Below the pieces are notes generated by a model. The model had not been told where the DNA came from. It saw only the letters and a list, made by a program, of their open reading frames with translations, and did not search any database. This document shows, piece after piece, positions 1-6,723 of a DNA stretch of 6,906 nt. Source of the stretch: JABMMZ01 sp044373665 (GTDB taxonomy: Bacteria; Bacteroidota; Bacteroidia; NS11-12g; UBA955); the NCBI GenBank assembly GCA_044373665.1, contig JBIPNH010000119.1:1-6906 (forward strand). The letters are read 5' to 3'. The position numbers and the translations under genes are program-made. Numbering within the stretch: position 1 is the stretch's first letter; the number at the start of each line of letters is the position of its first letter.

Positions 1-1492
1 GTTTTTTGTATTTGGTTTTTTTCTTTGAACCCGGAATGGTTACTTTTTGAGTTGGTTTGATAGAGGAGTTTTCTATAACAGCTTTTACTTGTGCTGCTGT
101 TAGGTTAGGGTAGTAAGAACGAATTAATCCAGCCAATCCTGCAGTTACAGGACTTGCCATACTTGTTCCACTTAATGATTCGTATTTGTTGTTAGGAACT
201 GTGCTGTATATTTCCACTCCTGGTGCGAATACATTCACTGTTTTTGAGCCAAAATTTGAAAATTCGGCAGGTTGTTGGTCTCTGTCGCTTGCGCCAACTT
301 CTATCCAAGTGCTACATCTTTTGCCATCTGCATAAAATGGGGTAGGGTAGTTGGATTCTTTGTCGATGTTTTTAGAATCGTTGCCTGCTGCATGTATTAA
401 TAAAACGTCTTTACTCTCTGCATATTTTACAGCATCATCTACTATTGTTTTGTTAAATGAATAAGCCTTTCCGAAACTCATGTTAATTACTTTAGCACCA
501 TTGTCTACCGCATATCGAATGGCATTTGCAACGTCTTTGTCGCGCTCATCGCCATTTGGAACAACTCTAATAACCATTATTTGTACATCTGTAACAACGC
601 CATTCATACCGATATTGTTGTTTCTAATTGCTCCTATAATACCACCAACATGCGAACCGTGCTCGCCATCCGGTCCTTTTACTTCATTGTTGCCGTATGA
701 TTTGTTGCTAGTATTGGTATAATCGTCACCTACAATATATCTAGGATCGTATTTTAAATTTAAATGGTATTGATAGACTGAATAATAATAGTTGTGGATG
801 TCATCAAATTCTTTAAATACTCTTGAAATAGAAAAGTTTTGTTTTGCAGCAGTGCTCAATACAATGTTTCTGCCAATTTTAGATTCATTTTTTGTAGGTT
901 CAAATTTTTCTAATTTTTCAAAACTTACATCGGTACTGCCCAATTCCATTTTTAAAGCATCTAAATAGGATTTAACGTTTTTGTAGGTGTTATAATAAGA
1001 TTCAGTTTCTGCATATTTTTTAGCGTGTATTTTTTCTAATTCTTTGAATCTTGCAAATTCAGCCTTTTCACTTTTGCTAATGTCTTTCTTGGTTTTAGTG
1101 CCAAACTTTTTTTGGTAGTCACGCAATAATCTTGTCAATTCTAAATTGTCGTATTCAACATCTTTTTCAGAACCACCAATAAAATCCCAACCATTGATAT
1201 CATCTACATAACCATTTAAGTCATCATCAACAGAGTTTCCTGGGATTTCTTTTTTATTCACCCAAATATTGTTTTTCAAATCTTCATGTTGAATATCGAT
1301 ACCATCGTCAATAACTGCAACTATTACAGTCTTTGCATTTGCAGGTTTAGGGTTGTTTTTAATAGCGTTTTCTAGGTCAATCCCCAAAGTGGTATCTTGA
1401 GCCGAAGATTTTAAATGCCAATCTTTAGGATAGTTTTGTGCGTTTAAGGTAATGCCTACAAATAAGGCGATAATAATGAGAATTCTTGTCAT
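1..1492 (-). CDS. Secreted S8 (subtilisin-like) serine protease, C-terminus beyond the window
   Basis: This is an exported subtilase, likely hydrolysing proteins in the periplasm or outside the cell; its substrate is unknown. The frame is open from the ATG at 1490-1492 to the window edge, giving about 497 residues. Residues 1-18 look like a Sec signal peptide (basic start, hydrophobic core, LNA|Q cleavage). The catalytic triad is visible: Asp62 in AVIDDGID, His278 in EHGSHVGG and Ser444 in GTSMASP. The oxyanion Asn371 sits in HAAGND. His-to-Asn and His-to-Ser spacings are close to subtilisin's, but Asp-to-His is 216 residues instead of about 32. The insertion (roughly residues 105-270) is rich in Lys, Glu and Tyr and looks mostly helical. 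An Asp-rich DDDLNGYVDD stretch (89-98) may bind calcium. There is no room for an I9 inhibitor prodomain. No frameshift is seen. The gene lies 38 bp downstream of sppA on the same strand, so co-transcription is possible. Whether it ends in a type IX sorting domain cannot be seen. Confidence 0.95.
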   Translation of the reverse strand, partial: MTRILIIIALFVGITLNAQNYPKDWHLKSSAQDTTLGIDLENAIKNNPKPANAKTVIVAVIDDGIDIQHEDLKNNIWVNKKEIPGNSVDDDLNGYVDDINGWDFIGGSEKDVEYDNLELTRLLRDYQKKFGTKTKKDISKSEKAEFARFKELEKIHAKKYAETESYYNTYKNVKSYLDALKMELGSTDVSFEKLEKFEPTKNESKIGRNIVLSTAAKQNFSISRVFKEFDDIHNYYYSVYQYHLNLKYDPRYIVGDDYTNTSNKSYGNNEVKGPDGEHGSHVGGIIGAIRNNNIGMNGVVTDVQIMVIRVVPNGDERDKDVANAIRYAVDNGAKVINMSFGKAYSFNKTIVDDAVKYAESKDVLLIHAAGNDSKNIDKESNYPTPFYADGKRCSTWIEVGASDRDQQPAEFSNFGSKTVNVFAPGVEIYSTVPNNKYESLSGTSMASPVTAGLAGLIRSYYPNLTAAQVKAVIENSSIKPTQKVTIPGSKKKTKYKK

Positions 1493-1515
1493 GTTAATGT
1501 TATTGTAAATAGGGG

Positions 1516-1533
1516 GTAAAATTAGTAAAATTA
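1516..1533. repeat. Perfect 9-bp tandem repeat (two copies) at the sppA stop
   Basis: On the plus strand GTAAAATTA occurs twice in direct succession (1516-1524 and 1525-1533). The second copy includes the sppA stop codon (1531-1533). With a five-G run at 1512-1516 it fills most of the short gap between sppA and the protease gene. It might be an operator or a chance duplication in AT-rich DNA; nothing in the sequence decides this. Confidence 0.6.
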
Positions 1534-3291
1534 ATGAATAAATAATTCATAAGGAAGTCGTGTTTGAAATCCTTGTGACTGTATGCCGCTTAATAAAGAT
1601 TGGTAGTAATGGTGAAAAATGCCCAAATCTTGTGCTATTTTTTTGTTTATCATTTCATTGCCACCTTGATTAAATAGTTGCGTAATAGGGTCTTCAATTT
1701 GAGGAAAACTGACCATTTTATAGGTTTTTAAATTGGCCATTTTAGCAGCCATTTTGATAGCATCATTGATGCCTCCAATACGGTCAACTAAGCCTCTTTC
1801 CATAGCGTGTTTCGCAATCCAAACATGACCTTGTGCATATTTTTCAAGTTCAGCACTGTCTATACCTCTGCCTTTTTCAACTATAGTCGTAAAGTCGTCA
1901 TAAATTCTGTTGACCATTTGTTGCAAATACATTCGTTCTCCGTCGCTCAATGGTTTGTCTACTCTGCCGAAATCTGAATATTGCCCCGTTTTTACACTCT
2001 CTATTGTCAATCCAAGTTTTTCGTTGAATAATTTTTGCATGTTAGGGAATAGTCCAAAAACCCCAATTGAACCTGTTAAGGAGTTTGAACTTGCTAATAT
2101 TGTATCAGCCAAACAGCTTATATAATAACCGCCACTTGCTGCCACATCTCCCATGGAGACAATAATTGGCTTTTTGCCTTTACACAATGCTATTTCTCGG
2201 GTAATAATATCGCTTGCCAACGCACTTCCTCCCGGAGAATTGACTCTTAATACGATGGCTTTAATGTCTTTGTCTTCACGGGCTTTAATAATCACTTTGG
2301 CCAATGAGGTGCTGCCTATGGAATTGTTGTTGCCTTGTCCATCTACAATTTCACCTACCGCATACACGACTGCAATTTTGTCGCTCGATGTGTTTTTTTC
2401 TGACTCTCCACTGTTAAGATATGAACTTGCTTTAATGTAATGTTTGTTTTTAGAGTCTTTGCTGCCTATCGCTTTTCTTATTTTATTGTGTATATCATCC
2501 TGATAGGTTAAGCCGTCAATTAATCCGAAATTAAATGCATCTTTGGGCGATTGAATAGTGAATTGGTCAATAGCCATTCTAAGTTGATGTGTATCTACTT
2601 GTCTTGACTCTCCAATTTCAGCAATTAAATTGTGATACAATTGATGGATATAAAGCGAGATTTGTTCTCTGTTTTCTGGACTTAATTCTTCTCTAGTAAA
2701 TGATTCAATGGCGCCTTTGTAAGCCCCAACTTTAACATACTGCATCTCTATGCCTAGTTTTTCAAAAGCACCTTTGTAAAACATTACATTTGCAGACAAT
2801 CCATTAAGTAAAATATTCCCTGTTTTTTCGATAAAAACCGAATCTGCTATTGATGCTAAATAATAATTTTTCTCATCATAGTAAGGTGCCATTGCATAAA
2901 TAAACTTCCCTTTTGATTTAAAATCTTTTAAAGCATTTCTAACCTCAGAAAGTGTTGCATAACCACTGTTGTTTAAATTCGTTTTTAGGTAAATGCCTTT
3001 GATTTTTGGGTCGTTTTTAGCTCTGTTAATTATTTCTAAAAGATTGTCTAATCCTAAGAATGATTCGCCCATTTCAGGGTTTAGTAAACTTAAAAATGCC
3101 TGACTGCCTCGTTCTTGAATTTCATAGTCTAAATTCAGTTCCAAAACAGAGTTTGATTTAACACTTACTTTGCCTTCTGTTCCTGAATTGATTAAACCTA
3201 ATAGCGTAAAAAACAAGAGAACTCCTATGAAAATAAAGGAGATAAATACCCCAAAAATAGTTGCTAGTGTATATTTTAAAAAGGATTTCAT
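1531..3291 (-). CDS. sppA: Signal peptide peptidase SppA, 67K type
   Basis: This inner-membrane serine protease (family S49) faces the periplasm and degrades signal peptides left after export. From the chosen start it has 586 residues, close to E. coli SppA (618). A single hydrophobic segment at about residues 5-35 anchors it. Two S49 domains follow. The first contributes the general-base lysine, Lys192 in AYKGAIESF, and the second the nucleophile, Ser386 in MGDVAASGGYY, which is the Ser/Lys dyad split between tandem domains typical of the 67K type. RVNSPGGSAL and SLTGSIGVFG are further family motifs in the second domain. I chose the ATG at 3289-3291 (MKSFLKYTLAT) because Bacteroidota homologues usually begin this way. 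The in-frame alternative at 3325-3327 is a GTG that would add 12 polar residues and precede a possible promoter element. The gene is divergent from purB and 38 bp upstream of the S8 protease. It looks intact. Confidence 0.95.
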   Translation of the reverse strand: MKSFLKYTLATIFGVFISFIFIGVLLFFTLLGLINSGTEGKVSVKSNSVLELNLDYEIQERGSQAFLSLLNPEMGESFLGLDNLLEIINRAKNDPKIKGIYLKTNLNNSGYATLSEVRNALKDFKSKGKFIYAMAPYYDEKNYYLASIADSVFIEKTGNILLNGLSANVMFYKGAFEKLGIEMQYVKVGAYKGAIESFTREELSPENREQISLYIHQLYHNLIAEIGESRQVDTHQLRMAIDQFTIQSPKDAFNFGLIDGLTYQDDIHNKIRKAIGSKDSKNKHYIKASSYLNSGESEKNTSSDKIAVVYAVGEIVDGQGNNNSIGSTSLAKVIIKAREDKDIKAIVLRVNSPGGSALASDIITREIALCKGKKPIIVSMGDVAASGGYYISCLADTILASSNSLTGSIGVFGLFPNMQKLFNEKLGLTIESVKTGQYSDFGRVDKPLSDGERMYLQQMVNRIYDDFTTIVEKGRGIDSAELEKYAQGHVWIAKHAMERGLVDRIGGINDAIKMAAKMANLKTYKMVSFPQIEDPITQLFNQGGNEMINKKIAQDLGIFHHYYQSLLSGIQSQGFQTRLPYELFIH

Positions 3292-3316
3292 TGATGTTAT
3301 TCTTTTAATTAATTTA

Positions 3317-3324
3317 CAAAAATT
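3317..3324 (-). promoter_or_regulatory. Weak candidate -7 element for sppA
   Basis: Read on the minus strand this is AATTTTTG, one mismatch from the Bacteroidota -7 consensus TAnnTTTG. It lies 25 bases before the ATG at 3291, which would leave a leader of about 20 nt. No TTG or TTTG was found at the expected -33 spacing. In DNA this AT-rich a near match can occur by chance. Confidence 0.25.
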
Positions 3325-3396
3325 CACTATCTAATCTACTAATTTCTTTTATTTCGATAAACATTCTATTTTAAGGATAAATTTAATTTAAATCTT

Positions 3397-3404
3397 TATT
3401 TTTG
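3397..3404 (+). promoter_or_regulatory. Candidate -7 promoter element for purB
   Basis: TATTTTTG matches the Bacteroidota housekeeping -7 consensus TAnnTTTG exactly and is followed by C-T-C-C-A-A before the purB ATG at 3410. Only five bases separate element and start codon, so transcription would begin at or just before the ATG and the mRNA would be leaderless or nearly so. No clear -33 TTG/TTTG is seen 17-23 bp upstream. The consensus is known for the phylum; its use here is inferred. Confidence 0.55.
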
Positions 3405-3409
3405 CTCCA

Positions 3410-4756
3410 ATGTTATTGAATGAATTGTCCGCAGTAAGCCCAATTGATGGCCGTTATAGATCTAAAATCCAAAGTTTAGCGCCCTATTTCTCAGAATTTG
3501 GCCTTATTAAATACCGTGTTCAAGTGGAAGTGGAATATCTCATTTTCTTGAATGCTTCTCCAATTTCGGCGTTTAAACCTTTGTTTAATTCAACCCAAAT
3601 TGATAGCCTCAGAAATATCTACTTAAACTTTACTGAGGAAAATGCGCTTGAAATTAAAAACATTGAAAAAACAACGAACCACGATGTTAAAGCGGTTGAG
3701 TATTTCCTTAAAAGTCAAATTGAATTATTGGGATTGTCGGCCTTTAAAGAATGGGTGCACTTCGGACTAACAAGTCAAGATATTAATAATACCGCAATTC
3801 CTCTTAGTTTAAAAGAGGCATTAGAAAATGAAATCCTTCCTCAATTAAACGCCTTTGTTGATACTCTCGAAAAACATGTAGTAAGCTACAAAGACATTCC
3901 GATGTTGGCAAAAACCCATGGTCAAGCGGCAAGTCCGACTAAGCTTGGTAAAGAATTGAATGTGTTTGTGGTGCGTTTGAAAGAACAAATTAAACAACTT
4001 AATGCAATTCCTTTTTCAGCCAAATTTGGTGGCGCCACGGGGAATTTAAATGCCCATTATATTGCTTTTCCTCAAACCGATTGGCATGCATTTGGTCACT
4101 CATTTGTAAACGATGTGCTAGGATTAAACAGAAGTTTCCCAACGACTCAAATTGAACATTATGACAATTTAGCGGCCTTGTTTGATGCCTTTAAAAGAAT
4201 AGATACAATACTTATTGACCTTTCTAGAGATGTGTGGCAATATATTTCAATGGATTATTTTAAACAAAAATTAAAGGAAGGTGAAATTGGTAGTAGTGCC
4301 ATGCCTCACAAAGTAAATCCAATCGATTTTGAAAATGCTGAAGGAAATTTAGGAATAGCTAATGCCATTTTTGAACATCTAGCAGCCAAATTGCCTATTT
4401 CTCGCCTACAAAGGGATTTGACCGATTCTACAGTGCTTAGAAATATTGGCGTTCCTTTTGCGCATTGCCTTATCGCTTTTAGTAGTTTACAAAAAGGTTT
4501 GGACAAGTTAATCATCAACGAAAGTGCAATCCGTCAGGATTTAGATAATAATTGGGCTGTTGTTGCGGAAGCTATTCAAACGGTTCTAAGAAGTATAGCA
4601 TACCCAAATCCTTACGAAGCGCTTAAATCACTGACAAGAACCAATACTCATATCGGTGAAAAAGAAATTAAAGACTTTATTCAATCTCTTGAAATTGATG
4701 AAGCAGTCAAAGAAAGGTTAAATCAAATAACGCCGCACAATTTCACAGGTTTTTAA
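3410..4756 (+). CDS. purB: Adenylosuccinate lyase PurB
   Basis: This cytosolic enzyme acts twice in purine synthesis: it cleaves SAICAR to AICAR plus fumarate, and adenylosuccinate to AMP plus fumarate. The protein has 448 residues, near the 456 of E. coli PurB, and its N-terminus (ELSAVSPIDGRYRSK) lines up with the E. coli type, supporting the start at 3410. Fumarase/aspartase superfamily features appear in order: TTNHDVKAVEYF (88-99), TSQD (121-124), the catalytic-acid region LAKTHGQAASP with His170 (E. coli His171), and the signature loop GSSAMPHKVNP (294-304) with Ser295 as the catalytic base equivalent. No residue expected for activity is missing. It stands alone on the plus strand, divergent from sppA and convergent with the OmpA-family gene, so it is probably transcribed as a single gene from the element at 3397-3404. 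Its stop abuts the next gene's stop with no base between them. Confidence 0.97.
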   Translation: MLLNELSAVSPIDGRYRSKIQSLAPYFSEFGLIKYRVQVEVEYLIFLNASPISAFKPLFNSTQIDSLRNIYLNFTEENALEIKNIEKTTNHDVKAVEYFLKSQIELLGLSAFKEWVHFGLTSQDINNTAIPLSLKEALENEILPQLNAFVDTLEKHVVSYKDIPMLAKTHGQAASPTKLGKELNVFVVRLKEQIKQLNAIPFSAKFGGATGNLNAHYIAFPQTDWHAFGHSFVNDVLGLNRSFPTTQIEHYDNLAALFDAFKRIDTILIDLSRDVWQYISMDYFKQKLKEGEIGSSAMPHKVNPIDFENAEGNLGIANAIFEHLAAKLPISRLQRDLTDSTVLRNIGVPFAHCLIAFSSLQKGLDKLIINESAIRQDLDNNWAVVAEAIQTVLRSIAYPNPYEALKSLTRTNTHIGEKEIKDFIQSLEIDEAVKERLNQITPHNFTGF

Positions 4757-4759
4757 TTA
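4754..4759. other. Zero-gap convergent stop-to-stop junction
   Basis: The purB stop TAA (4754-4756) is followed immediately by TTA (4757-4759), the reverse complement of the TAA that ends the minus-strand OmpA-family gene. The six bases TAATTA form a palindrome read as a stop from either side. No terminator hairpin with a U-run was found at the junction, so any termination signal must lie inside the opposite coding sequence. Confidence 0.9.
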
Positions 4760-6691
4760 TTCAAAACTCGTAATTTTAAACACGGTTCTTCTGTTTTCTG
4801 AACGACCTTCAACTGTGTTGTTGTCGCTTATAGGTTTGCTGTCTCCATAGCCAATAGCACTAAGTCTTGTAGGTTCTATTCCTTTAGCTATTAAATAGTC
4901 TTTTACACTTTTTGCTCTGTTTTGAGACAAGGTCTTATTCTTTAATTTATCCCCTGTATTGTCAGTGTGTCCGCCAATTTCAATTTTCATGAATGGGAAT
5001 TTTTTGAGCAATAAAACCAATTTGTCTAACTCAAGTTTTGACTCGTCTTTAATGTCAAATTTATCCGTGTCAAAAAACACATTTGCCAACTTAACTTCAA
5101 TGTCTTTTGCAGGTTTTTTTAATGCAACTTCAATATTGTATGGTTCCAAGTTTTTGGTCTCTTTTAATGAGAAATTATCTGTGTAAAACAAATAATTGGT
5201 TTGGTCCACATTCAACATGTAGTTTTTCTTGTTTTTTAAGATTACCAAAAACTCTCCTGTATTTTTATTGCTTATAATTGAATTTACTAGCAATCCTGTT
5301 TCTAAGTCAAATAACTCGACTTTAGCGCCAATTTTTTCTTTTGTAATAGCGTCATAAACAATCCCTTTTACAAAATTGACAGGTTCCGGTTTCATGCCTT
5401 CGTGTATCTCGAATTTATAAATATCTAATCCCCCTAATCCGCCCGGTCTATTGGAGCTCATGTAGCCGTATCGACCCAAACGGTCAACGATTAGTCCGAT
5501 TTCTTCACCCCCAGAATTGATGGGGTAACCAATGTTTTGAGCTTCTGAAAATCTTCCATTTTCGTCTTTTTTACTCATGAATATGTCTTTATTGCCCATT
5601 CCCGGGTGTCCGTCTGAACTGAAATATAAAGTTTGATTGTCGAAAGCTATGTATGGTGATTGTTCCTCGCCCGAAGTATTAATGCTGCTGCCTAAATTGA
5701 TTGGTGGTTGAAATCTTCCGTCTTTAAATGTTGAAGCATAAATATCACTTCCTCCATATCCTCCTGCTCTGTTGCTTGCAAAGTATATGGTCATTCCATC
5801 GGGACTTATACTGGGTTGAGATTCCCATTCGGGTGTGTTAATTGGTGCATCTAAGTTGGTAGGGGTGCCCCATTTGCCATCATTGTATTTGGCGTAATAC
5901 AAATCGCAACTCCCTTTACCCATTGGCATTCCCATAGGGTCCTTTCTGTCACAAGCTGTAAAAAAGATAAACTTACCGTCTGCTGTTACGGAGATAGTTC
6001 CTTCATTGTTATAGGTATTAACCGGTGGTGGCAATGGAATGGAAGGTTGATAAATGCTGTCGTTAATGGCTTTTGAAAGATAAAAGTCTTCATGAGGAAA
6101 TTTTCCGCTAGTTACTAAACGGGTGTAGTAAAAATTAAAACCATCAATGGTGCTACCTGGGAAATATTCGTTTTCGTAACTGTTTACACTCGGTCCCATA
6201 TTGATTGGGTTAAAAGGAACTTTGTTCTGAACTAGTAATTCGCATTTTTTTAAATTGGCTATCTCTTTGTTGACTACTGCAATTCTTCTTGGGTCCAATT
6301 TTTTAGGACTTTTTAAGTATTTCTCGAACATTTCTTTTGATTCAACATAGTTCATGTTGTTTTTATAGGCATGCCCCAATCGGAAATAATGGTAATAATT
6401 TTCAGGTTCTATGTCAATTAGCTTTTTGCAAGCATAAATAGATTGTAATTGATCCCCTTTTTTCATTTCAAATTCAGCCTTGTATTCCCAAGCAATAATA
6501 TAAGTACTGTCTTTTTTAAGTGCTTTGTTTATTACTTCTACCGCTTTTATATAATCTTCTTCTTTGTATAGTCTATAAGCTTCTTCAGATATTTTAGCAG
6601 CAGGACTTTCTTTTTTTTCTTTCTGTGCCACCGCACATGCGCTTATAAAAAATAAACTGATTAGGGTTAATGATAGTTTGATTTGATTCAT
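4757..6691 (-). CDS. PorE-like envelope protein: TPR, five-bladed PD40 propeller, CRD-like domain, OmpA C-terminal domain
   Basis: This is probably a periplasmic, outer-membrane-anchored protein that grips peptidoglycan. The 644 residues begin with an export signal; FFISAC resembles a lipobox with Cys19 as the lipid site, though cleavage after AVA (20-22) is an alternative. Then come about three TPR helix pairs (33-131). Five propeller repeats (about 165-429) carry recurring PSISPDGMTIYF, SNRxGGxGGxDIY and xxINTxxE motifs. A carboxypeptidase-regulatory-like beta domain (440-510) starts at VKGIVYDAITKEKIG. The OmpA C-terminal domain (533-644) has GHTDNTG, LSQNRAKSV and ENRRTVF. Asp577 and Arg592 are the expected diaminopimelate-binding pair. 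The layout matches PorE (PG1058) of the Porphyromonas gingivalis type IX secretion system, but Bacteroidota carry several OmpA/TPR/PD40 paralogues, so orthology is not proven. It starts 32 bp after the metallophosphoesterase gene, suggesting co-transcription. Confidence 0.9.
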   Translation of the reverse strand: MNQIKLSLTLISLFFISACAVAQKEKKESPAAKISEEAYRLYKEEDYIKAVEVINKALKKDSTYIIAWEYKAEFEMKKGDQLQSIYACKKLIDIEPENYYHYFRLGHAYKNNMNYVESKEMFEKYLKSPKKLDPRRIAVVNKEIANLKKCELLVQNKVPFNPINMGPSVNSYENEYFPGSTIDGFNFYYTRLVTSGKFPHEDFYLSKAINDSIYQPSIPLPPPVNTYNNEGTISVTADGKFIFFTACDRKDPMGMPMGKGSCDLYYAKYNDGKWGTPTNLDAPINTPEWESQPSISPDGMTIYFASNRAGGYGGSDIYASTFKDGRFQPPINLGSSINTSGEEQSPYIAFDNQTLYFSSDGHPGMGNKDIFMSKKDENGRFSEAQNIGYPINSGGEEIGLIVDRLGRYGYMSSNRPGGLGGLDIYKFEIHEGMKPEPVNFVKGIVYDAITKEKIGAKVELFDLETGLLVNSIISNKNTGEFLVILKNKKNYMLNVDQTNYLFYTDNFSLKETKNLEPYNIEVALKKPAKDIEVKLANVFFDTDKFDIKDESKLELDKLVLLLKKFPFMKIEIGGHTDNTGDKLKNKTLSQNRAKSVKDYLIAKGIEPTRLSAIGYGDSKPISDNNTVEGRSENRRTVFKITSFE

Positions 6692-6718
6692 TGATTACTT
6701 TTTTAAACTTTATTTTTG
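6691..6718 (+). promoter_or_regulatory. Plus-strand promoter-like sequence, possibly antisense
   Basis: TTG (6691-6693), a 17-bp spacer and TATTTTTG (6711-6718) fit the Flavobacterium-type TTG/TAnnTTTG promoter layout. The last 11 bases, CTTTATTTTTG, are identical to those before purB. It points into the 3' end of the minus-strand metallophosphoesterase gene, and no plus-strand gene follows in the window. It could drive an antisense RNA or be a chance match. Confidence 0.25.
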
Positions 6719-6723
6719 TGTTT

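Larger units (their letters stand above)
3292..3409. other. Divergent intergenic region between sppA and purB
   Basis: This 118-bp, very AT-rich spacer is the only place in the window where two genes diverge, so it should carry the promoters of both sppA and purB. The purB-proximal end has a good Bacteroidota -7 element and the sppA side only a one-mismatch version. I see no Shine-Dalgarno sequence before either start, no long inverted repeat suggesting an operator, and no coding potential. Confidence 0.7.

Noticed and set aside
480..722. Plus-strand open frame of 80 codons inside the protease gene
   Set aside because: It lies fully antisense to the catalytic domain coding region, and its hydrophobic translation resembles no protein I recognise. 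The minus frame shows clear subtilase motifs.
1910..2440. Two plus-strand open frames (1910-2125 and 2153-2440) inside sppA
   Set aside because: Both are antisense to the conserved second S49 domain, have no upstream signals, and give no recognisable protein.
4306..4518. Minus-strand open frame inside purB
   Set aside because: It is antisense to the conserved GSSAMPHKVNP region of purB, so it is a shadow of that gene.
4779..4803. Short inverted repeat GTTC...GAAC just past the purB stop as a possible purB terminator
   Set aside because: The stem is only 4 bp with a long loop and no following U-run, and it lies within the conserved ENRRTVF coding region of the opposite gene.
4959..5186. Plus-strand open frame inside the PorE-like gene
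   Set aside because: It is antisense to the OmpA-domain coding region, with low-complexity Ser/Asn/Phe-rich translation and no family resemblance.
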